Positions 16,401 through 20,550 of a stretch of 20,550 nucleotides of DNA are shown here, piece after piece. The position numbers and the translations under genes are program-made. The notes under the pieces were generated by a model, which worked only from the letters and a program-made list of their open reading frames with translations, did not search any database and was not told the DNA's origin. Origin of the DNA: JBFWIL01 sp050256015 (lineage in GTDB: Bacteria > Bacteroidota > Bacteroidia > Bacteroidales > Prolixibacteraceae). Location of the stretch: the NCBI GenBank assembly GCA_050256015.1, contig JBFWIL010000012.1:1-20550 (forward strand), written 5' to 3'. The stretch's first letter is position 1, and every line of letters starts with the position of its first letter.

Positions 16401-17030
16401 GGCTTTTTCCATGAGGGTCACGTCAATGTTTGTCTGGGATCCGATCTCTTCTTCCCGGTTTTCCATCCCTACAAAAGAGAAGACCAGGATCCGGCTGTCC
16501 GGGGCAATATTCAACTGATAAGTTCCGTCTGCTGCAGTTACCGTACCTGTAGAAGTCCTTTTAATAAAGACGGAAACTCCCGGAAGCGGTTCCCCGTTTT
16601 GGTCGGTCACTTTCCCGGAAACGGACCGTTTTGACTGTTCCTGGCTGTTTTTACCGGGATCTGCGGGGAAAAGTTTATTTTCCTTCACAAAAATGGTATT
16701 GTTGATTTGCCGGAAATTCAGGTTAAATTCATTGGCAACTTTTTTGAGTACCGCTATTACCGGTTCATTTTTAAAGTCAAGAGAACCGGTTTGGTTTGTT
16801 TTCAAAATATCCGAATCATAGATGAAAACGAAGTCCGTTTTTTCTTCTATGTCTGAAAATATTTTTTTCAATCCGGCTTTTTTCAGTTCCACGGAAATTT
16901 TTACCTGCTCGATGCTTTGGCTCCTGGTTTGGTTTGCATTGACCAGTTGCAGTGTGAATAACTGCAATAAAAAGATGTAAAACATCTGTTTTGATGCAAA
17001 CATGAATTGTCTGAATAATTTAAGTTTCAT
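13488..17030 (-). CDS. SusC/RagA-family TonB-dependent transporter with STN signalling domain
   Basis: 1180 residues from ATG at 17030 (MKLKLFRQFMFASKQMF); an upstream TTG at 17063 is less likely. After the signal peptide (cleavage probably near VNA-NQ) comes a secretin/TonB short N-terminal (STN) domain at about 40-115 (KISVELKKAGLKKIFSDIEE, NEFNLNFRQINNTIFVKE). A carboxypeptidase-regulatory-like domain follows at about 135-215 (VSGKVTDQNGEPLPGVSVFI), then the plug (about 220-350; QALQGVIPNLTI, VRGASSIGQGG, DIESISVLKDAASSAIYGSR) and the beta-barrel ending in WSFGISATF with terminal Phe. It imports ligand with SusD, driven by TonB. The STN domain marks it as a signalling transducer that talks to FecR, matching its neighbours. 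Confidence 0.96.
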   Translation of the reverse strand: MKLKLFRQFMFASKQMFYIFLLQLFTLQLVNANQTRSQSIEQVKISVELKKAGLKKIFSDIEEKTDFVFIYDSDILKTNQTGSLDFKNEPVIAVLKKVANEFNLNFRQINNTIFVKENKLFPADPGKNSQEQSKRSVSGKVTDQNGEPLPGVSVFIKRTSTGTVTAADGTYQLNIAPDSRILVFSFVGMENREEEIGSQTNIDVTLMEKATWLNEIVAVGYGTTPKVNLTGAVDQVSADVFENRPVNNVTQALQGVIPNLTITLADGKPTRSADYQVRGASSIGQGGSALILIDGVEGDPGMLNPNDIESISVLKDAASSAIYGSRGTFGIILITTKNPEKGKITVSYNLNYGIKSPTAVPDFVTNGYTYAKWFSEAYNAYYDYNKIPSSINKTQSFSLDYLEKLKEHDENPDLPDWEVDNNGNYVYYGNTDWYDLLYKDYLSSVDQNISVSGSSNNVNYYLSGRYNNQGGLFRYNSDDYSIYNFRAKGSIQITDWLKINNNTEYSRQKYHQPLNVGESGGIWRNLADEGHPTSLMFNPDGTLTHSAAYTVGDMWYDKNREIIKRDLVKNTTGLSANLFKNKLRVNGDFTFSTTNQNNNRRRVQVPYSRKQGVTDYVGTTTNDIRKANAETRYLATNIYGEYENTFKEGHYLKVMTGYNYEQKTFDSNEVTRNGILFGDADNISMAIGENTEVNGEYSKWRTAGWFYRINYSYKDRYLIETNGRLDSSSKFPTDDQTGFFPSVSAGYRISNEPFWRVDKRVISNLKLRASYGSLGNGNVDPYSYIERFEISKSDRVLNGTRPAVTSQPTVIPHGLTWEKSVTKNLGLDVDLISGKLNLTTDIYQRKTKNMYTQGLPVPAVFGADIPKGNYADMKTNGWEISIRWRDRFKLASKPFNYNVRFILADNKSKITKYNNPDKLLSDYYKGMEVGEIWGYVTEGLFKDENDIQSHADQSQIGVSANNILLPGDIKFKNLNNDEKIDNGQNRLTDHGDLKVIGNSSPRYTFGLNLGGDWNNFSFSAFFQGVGKQDWWPGGEASHFWGQYNRPYNNMPKWHLNRIWSQDKPDSYLPRYRGYVANWDGELDQKQTRYLQNVAYIRLKNIQLGYSLPASLLQGVSFVSHVKIYVSGENLWSWSPLYRKTEDFDVENIGKSDTDLTSENKGNIYNYPILKTWSFGISATF

Positions 17031-17072
17031 AGTTTTGTACAACTTATAGGATTTAAAAAACAATTATTGTTG

Positions 17073-17102
17073 GCCTGCATGGGTGTGGTTGCTGATGCAG
17101 GC
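17073..17102 (-). promoter_or_regulatory. Terminator-like hairpin in the susC leader
   Basis: On the minus strand GCCTGCAT and ATGCAGGC (8 bp, 14-base loop) are followed by a small AT-rich inverted repeat and T6. It lies 42-72 bases upstream of the susC start. If transcription starts upstream, it could act as an attenuator, or as a terminator of fecR read-through. Function is inferred from shape only. Confidence 0.45.
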
Positions 17103-17167
17103 TTTCCTTTTTTTGTTTATAATGTCAGTTCCGGCTTCCGGTGGATCCATGTGATTAAAGATTGAAA

Positions 17168-17191
17168 GAACAGGTGAATATTTACATGTTC
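17168..17191. promoter_or_regulatory. 24-nt near-palindrome upstream of susC, candidate operator
   Basis: GAACAGGTGAAT / ATTTACATGTTC: of 12 pairs, one mismatches and one is a G-T wobble, with perfect 5-base outer arms GAACA/TGTTC. It lies between fecR and susC, about 140 bases before the susC start. It could be a regulator-binding site or an RNA hairpin. Confidence 0.35.
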
Positions 17192-17310
17192 AATTTCATT
17201 TTCCCGTGAACCGGGAGCTTTATTCTTTGTCTGACACCGGTATTTCCTTAAACATTTGTCTGTTTGTCAAAAGTCTTTTTGTCATGGCTAGTTTCATAGG
17301 CATCCTGTTT

Positions 17311-18321
17311 TTAGTTATTTGTTTTTATGCTGATTACAATCGTTTGGCCATTTTCATAGCGATAGTTAAGGCCATATATATAACTCAGTCCGTCAAGGAT
17401 TGAGTAAAGCTTTTTGTCTTTATAACTGCCATTAACCCTGATTTTTTCATTTCCTGTACCTTCCAGGCGGATATGGATATTGTACCACCGTTCCAGGATT
17501 TTTATAACTTCTTCCAGTGAGTCATTGTTAAAACGGATTGTTCCTTCGGTCCAGGCATAGTAGTTTTGTGCAAATACCTCTGCTTTACGGAATTGTTTTT
17601 CATGCTTGTCATAGGTAGCTTGCTCGTTGGGAAGTAGCAGCAATTCAGCAGCCTGGTCGTCCGAACGGCTTCCCACTTTGACTTTGCCGGTTGCAACGGT
17701 TACGGTAACATTTCCCTGTTTGAAAGCCTTAATGTTAAAGGAGGTTCCCAGAACGGTTGTTGTAATCCGGTTCGATTCTACCATAAAGGGATGTTCGGCA
17801 TCTTTGGTCACTTTAAAAAATGCTTCACCGCTTAAGATCACCTGCCGGCTTTTCCCTTCAAATTTTTCGGGGAATTGAATGGAGCTTCCTGCATTTAAAA
17901 GAACAATGGAGCCGTCGGGTAGGGTAACACGAAGTTGTTCCCCCGGTTCTGACGTTTTTGTTATTCGGTTGCTAATGGCTGTTTCATTTCCGGTTATTGG
18001 TTTTTCTCCTGACCGGTGATACACGAATGTCCCAATTGTGATTAACAGAATCAGGAACGCTGCAATCTTTTGTCCATGTTTCCAAAGACGGATTTTCTTC
18101 TCTTTTTTGTGGATGATCTTATTGATCCGGGCCTCTGCCTTTGCCATGTCGAAGTTGAGTTGCCTGTTCATGGGCATCTCCCAAAGTTTTTTTATCCAGG
18201 CATATAAATCCAGATTCTCGGCTTTTGCTAAAAGCCATTGACTAAAAGCTTCCTTTTCTTTTTTGTTTGCTTCCCCGTTAAGCTGGCGCAGTATCAATCT
18301 TATTTTTTCGTTTTTCGTCAT
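17311..18321 (-). CDS. FecR-family anti-sigma factor (transmembrane)
   Basis: 336 residues. The cytoplasmic N-terminal part (about 1-82, with LRQLNGEANKKEKEAFSQWL) should hold the sigma factor. One transmembrane helix is at about 85-102 (IAAFLILLITIGTFVYH). The periplasmic FecR domain is at about 120-225 (LPDGSIVLLNAGSSIQFPEK, FFKVTKDAEHPFMVES, TTVLGTSFNIKAF), followed by a DUF4974 domain at about 255-325 (FNNDSLEEVIKILERWYNI). The periplasmic part receives the signal from the STN domain of the SusC protein encoded next. The gene follows the sigma gene after 190 bases and precedes susC by 280 bases, so each may have its own promoter. Confidence 0.95.
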   Translation of the reverse strand: MTKNEKIRLILRQLNGEANKKEKEAFSQWLLAKAENLDLYAWIKKLWEMPMNRQLNFDMAKAEARINKIIHKKEKKIRLWKHGQKIAAFLILLITIGTFVYHRSGEKPITGNETAISNRITKTSEPGEQLRVTLPDGSIVLLNAGSSIQFPEKFEGKSRQVILSGEAFFKVTKDAEHPFMVESNRITTTVLGTSFNIKAFKQGNVTVTVATGKVKVGSRSDDQAAELLLLPNEQATYDKHEKQFRKAEVFAQNYYAWTEGTIRFNNDSLEEVIKILERWYNIHIRLEGTGNEKIRVNGSYKDKKLYSILDGLSYIYGLNYRYENGQTIVISIKTNN

Positions 18322-18365
18322 TATTAAACTTATTTTCCCCTTATGACGCAGTTTCCCGGTTTGTC

Positions 18366-18387
18366 CCGAATAAGAACCGAATAAGAA
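18366..18387. repeat. Perfect 11-bp tandem repeat before fecR
   Basis: CCGAATAAGAA occurs twice in a row (18366-18376 and 18377-18387), read TTCTTATTCGG twice on the transcribed minus strand, 45-66 bases upstream of the fecR start. A period of 11 bases is about one DNA turn, so two protein units could bind the same face. It is a candidate regulator or promoter element. Confidence 0.45.
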
Positions 18388-18468
18388 AATGTTAGAAAAG
18401 AATTAATGCCGGGAATTCAGGTTTCGACGACCATTCGTCAGATGATTCAAATTAACCGGTTTAATAAC

Positions 18469-18489
18469 AAAACAGGAGTATGTGTCCTG
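18469..18489 (-). terminator. Weak terminator-like hairpin after the ECF sigma gene
   Basis: On the minus strand CAGGA (18489-18485), loop CACATAC, TCCTG, then TTTTGTT. The stem is only 5-6 bp, so any termination would be partial. It lies 22 bases after the sigma stop, and together with the 190-base gap it suggests that fecR is not only read from the sigma promoter. Confidence 0.35.
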
Positions 18490-18511
18490 CGCGGAAGCAA
18501 AATTTTCAATG

Positions 18512-19069
18512 CTAAAGAATTTTAGTCCTGTTGAATAATTCTTTATAGAGAATCTTCAACGCTGAAGTAATATTTTTTTCAACGGCTGAAACCGAGATAT
18601 TCATAATTTCAGCAATTTCAGTATATTTTAATCCGTCGAACCGGTGAAGTTTAAAAGCCAGCCTGGCACGTGGGGAAAGTTTTTGAAAGGCGCTTACAAA
18701 TTCATTGTTTAACTCATTTTCAATGTAAATGGTTTCAGGTGTTTGGTCTTTCTTTGCCATGAAATCAAGATCTTCATCAATTGGTTGTGTCTTTGCTTTA
18801 TTTTTTCTTAAATAGGATATGGCCTGGTTTTTTACAGACCGGAAGAGGTATGCTTTCAGATTGGTATGGATCACAATTTGATGCTTGTTTTCCCACAAAT
18901 TGATAAAAACATTAGCTGTTAATTCTTCCGCGACTTCATGCTCCGGAATAAAAACAAATGAAAACCGGCACAGGGGCTGGTAGTATTTTTTGAATAAGAG
19001 CGTGAGAGCCTGCGTGTTGCCGGCTTTGACCAGTTGTAAAAGGTCATTATCTGAATAAGTTCCTGACAA
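18512..19069 (-). CDS. ECF-type RNA polymerase sigma factor of the uptake locus
   Basis: 185 residues from a TTG start at 19069; no ATG precedes it in frame before a stop. Region 2 is at about 10-85 (ALTLLFKKYYQPLCRFSFVF, AEELTANVFINLWENKHQI, AYLFRSVKNQAISYLRKNKA). The linker is acidic, and region 4 is at about 118-175 (FVSAFQKLSPRARLAFKLHR, LKYTEIAEIMNISVSAVEKN, ITSALKILYKEL). It belongs to the Bacteroidota ECF group coupled to FecR and SusC. It should direct polymerase to the promoters of this locus when FecR releases it. A TAGCTTTG box lies 22 bases upstream of the start. Confidence 0.94.
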   Translation of the reverse strand: MSGTYSDNDLLQLVKAGNTQALTLLFKKYYQPLCRFSFVFIPEHEVAEELTANVFINLWENKHQIVIHTNLKAYLFRSVKNQAISYLRKNKAKTQPIDEDLDFMAKKDQTPETIYIENELNNEFVSAFQKLSPRARLAFKLHRFDGLKYTEIAEIMNISVSAVEKNITSALKILYKELFNRTKIL

Positions 19070-19091
19070 AATTTTTTCTTTGGTTGAGGAG

Positions 19092-19099
19092 CAAAGCTA
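19092..19099 (-). promoter_or_regulatory. Candidate -7 box of the ECF sigma gene
   Basis: The minus strand reads TAGCTTTG, an exact match to the Bacteroidota housekeeping -7 consensus TAnnTTTG, 22 bases before the TTG start. No clear TTTG stands 19 bases upstream, so only half of the promoter is supported. Confidence 0.4.
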
Positions 19100-19183
19100 A
19101 ATATCTAAAATTTCCTGAAGTTTAATTTTACACTAAAACTGTTTTTTTAATCGTTTTGTAATTTAACAGGTCTTCCGGAATTT

Positions 19184-19957
19184 TTAACTGTTAATTACCC
19201 GGCGCCTGAATTCTGCACAACAGATAGCTGTCGCTGTTGCAACGTTTAGTGATTCGGAACCTTGCTGATTAAGGGGAAAAGAGGGGATTTGAATTTTTTT
19301 ACGGATGATCGGGTCCAGTTCCGGAGAAATACCGTTTCCTTCGTTGCCCATGACCAGGATCCCATACGGCGGAAGGGAAGTGGCAAAGATATTGTCACCA
19401 TCAAGAAAGGTTCCGGAAACAGGTATTTCATGCTTGTTTGCTTCTGCCAGTGTTGCTTTCAGGTTAAGATAATGCACCTTTACCCGGAAGATAGACCCCA
19501 TGCTGGATTGGATCACTTTTGGATTGTAACAGTCAACCGTATTTTCGGAACAAAGCAGGTGCCGTATGCCGAACCAGTCGGCTATCCGGATAATCGTCCC
19601 CAGGTTTCCCGGGTCCTGGATGAAGTCGAGAGCCAGTGAAAATTCATTTAGAAGCATAGACATACTGAACGGGTCTGCCGGCATTTGTATAATGGCCAAA
19701 GCCTTTTGGGGCGATTGCAACAAGCTGGCCTTCTGAAGTTCTTCGCTGGTTACCTCGATCACTTCACGTGCCGATTGTCCGGAAATGTGATTTGATTCCA
19801 GGAATTCAGCTGTTCCGCAAAGTAAATCAATATGCAGTTCCGAATGAATGGCTTCCCGAACCATTTTGTTCCCTTCAACCAAAAAGACATTTTCCCGCTC
19901 CCGTATTTTCTTCCGGTTTAGCGATTGAATGAATTTTATTTTATTTTTACTTAACAT
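19184..19957 (-). CDS. TrmH/SpoU-family RNA 2'-O-methyltransferase
   Basis: 257 residues from ATG at 19957, which starts directly at the family N-terminus (MLSKNKIKFIQSLNRKKIRE); a longer frame to 20044 adds an unlikely leader. The substrate-binding domain is at about 1-90 (RENVFLVEGNKMVREAI). The SPOUT trefoil-knot catalytic domain is at about 105-257, with the three SpoU motifs: DFIQDPGNLGTIIRIADWFG, ILVMGNEGNGIS, and IPSFPLNQQGSESLNVATAT. It transfers methyl from S-adenosylmethionine to a ribose 2'-OH in rRNA or tRNA; which site is not clear from sequence. It diverges from the tamL-like gene, with 93 bases between the starts. Confidence 0.93.
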   Translation of the reverse strand: MLSKNKIKFIQSLNRKKIRERENVFLVEGNKMVREAIHSELHIDLLCGTAEFLESNHISGQSAREVIEVTSEELQKASLLQSPQKALAIIQMPADPFSMSMLLNEFSLALDFIQDPGNLGTIIRIADWFGIRHLLCSENTVDCYNPKVIQSSMGSIFRVKVHYLNLKATLAEANKHEIPVSGTFLDGDNIFATSLPPYGILVMGNEGNGISPELDPIIRKKIQIPSFPLNQQGSESLNVATATAICCAEFRRRVINS

Positions 19958-20004
19958 GGCACTTTTTCTGCGAACAATTTGTAAAAATAAAAAAGCCTGA
20001 ATGA

Positions 20005-20034
20005 TTTGTTTGCTGCAGAGAGTGTTTATTTTTG
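20005..20034 (+). promoter_or_regulatory. Promoter of the tamL-like gene
   Basis: TTTG (20005-20008), an 18-base spacer, then TATTTTTG (20027-20034) match the Bacteroidota TTTG-N19-TAnnTTTG consensus with one base less spacing. Transcription would begin at about 20040, leaving a leader of only about ten bases before the ATG at 20051. Confidence 0.6.
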
Positions 20035-20050
20035 TCAAAAGCATTTGTTT

Positions 20051-20550
20051 ATGGGGATAGATTCCGGGAAAAACTGGTTTGGATTATTGTTGCTGTTGCC
20101 GGTGCTGCTGCTTGTTGCATCCTGTTCCTCCACCCGTTTTGTGCCCGAGGGGGAAATCTTGTTGAACAAGGTGGATGTCCGGATAGACAACAGACAGATT
20201 AACAGGGGAGAACTGAAAGCACAAATCCGGCAGAAGGAGAATTTGAGAATTCTGGGGTTTCTGAAGTTTCATCTGGCCATGTACAACCTTTCCTCCGGGG
20301 AAAAGGAAAATGACTGGTTTAAGCGGATCGGGGAAGAGCCGGTCGTTTACCGGGAGGACCTGACCAAACGCTCCCGGGAACAGCTTGAGCTTTACCTCCG
20401 GAACAAAGGGTATTACAATGCCAGGATCCGGGATACCCTGCTGCTGCATTCACGGAAACCCAAGGGGGATCTGTTTTATTTAATCCAAACAGGACAACCC
20501 TACCGGATACGTAATTACCGGCTGGAAAGCGCGGAGCCGGCTGTTTTTCC
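20051..20550 (+). CDS. tamL: TamL/BamA-like outer-membrane assembly lipoprotein, 5' part (runs off window)
   Basis: The first 166 residues are visible. A lipoprotein signal peptide (hydrophobic LLLLLPVLLLVASC, lipobox VASC, Cys25) is followed by SSTRFVPEGEILLNKVDVRI. Then come POTRA-like segments (REDLTKRSREQLELYLRNKG, YYNARIRDTLLLH, TGQPYRIRNYRL). The N-terminal FVPEGE-LLNKV pattern and POTRA domains fit the lipidated TamA homologue (TamL) of Bacteroidota, whose C-terminal barrel belongs to the Omp85 family. It should help insert or assemble outer-membrane proteins or couple to TamB; the barrel lies outside the window, so BamA-like relatives cannot be fully excluded. Confidence 0.85.
   Translation, partial: MGIDSGKNWFGLLLLLPVLLLVASCSSTRFVPEGEILLNKVDVRIDNRQINRGELKAQIRQKENLRILGFLKFHLAMYNLSSGEKENDWFKRIGEEPVVYREDLTKRSREQLELYLRNKGYYNARIRDTLLLHSRKPKGDLFYLIQTGQPYRIRNYRLESAEPAVF

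Noticed and set aside
20084..20449. 121-codon minus-strand frame opposite tamL
   Set aside because: The plus strand carries a lipoprotein signal and POTRA-like sequence; the antisense frame is a Pro/Phe/Gln-rich shadow.
1..20550. tRNA, rRNA, CRISPR array, attachment site or phage genes
   Set aside because: By eye I saw no cloverleaf with a T-loop signature, no regularly spaced repeats, and no integrase or phage structural motifs.

Overview
The window looks like a chromosomal segment of a Bacteroidota species, probably Bacteroidales. Three things point there: SusC/SusD-type outer-membrane nutrient uptake genes under an ECF sigma/FecR pair, a ribosomal protein L17 with a long acidic tail, and candidate promoters of the TTTG / TAnnTTTG type with few Shine-Dalgarno sites. 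No species can be named from the sequence alone.

Layout. (1) 1-3016, plus strand: the distal alpha operon, rpsM (3' part only), rpsK, rpsD, rpoA, rplQ, closed by a strong intrinsic terminator at 2981-3016. (2) 3104-7163, plus strand: two exported DUF3857/transglutaminase-like proteins in tandem. The first keeps a Cys-His-Asp triad; the second appears to have lost it. (3) About 7164-10738: a decayed accessory island. It holds a remnant of a small Bacteroidota protein, a DUF4143 ATPase gene lacking its 5' half and split by a complete IS200-type element, a truncated ECF sigma gene, a DUF433/DUF5615 toxin-antitoxin-like pair, a PIN-domain gene without an obvious start codon, and a frameshifted small exported protein. 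(4) 10739-19069, minus strand: a complete uptake locus in the order ECF sigma factor, FecR anti-sigma, SusC/RagA TonB-dependent transporter with an N-terminal STN signalling domain, SusD/RagB lipoprotein, and an exported endonuclease/exonuclease/phosphatase-fold hydrolase. (5) 19184-20550: a TrmH/SpoU-family RNA methyltransferase diverging from a TamL/BamA-like outer-membrane assembly lipoprotein that runs off the window.

How the genes work together. In region 4 the transporter's STN domain should contact the periplasmic part of FecR. Substrate import through SusC with the SusD lid would then free the sigma factor to raise transcription of the locus. The EEP hydrolase probably processes a phosphate-containing or otherwise esterified ligand. 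Candidate control elements are an 11-bp tandem repeat before fecR, a 24-nt near-palindrome and a terminator-like hairpin before susC, and TAnnTTTG-type promoter boxes before the sigma and tamL genes.

I found no clearly new multi-gene system. The best-supported unusual observation is the IS200 insertion: removing 577 bp restores the interrupted DUF4143 reading frame exactly.
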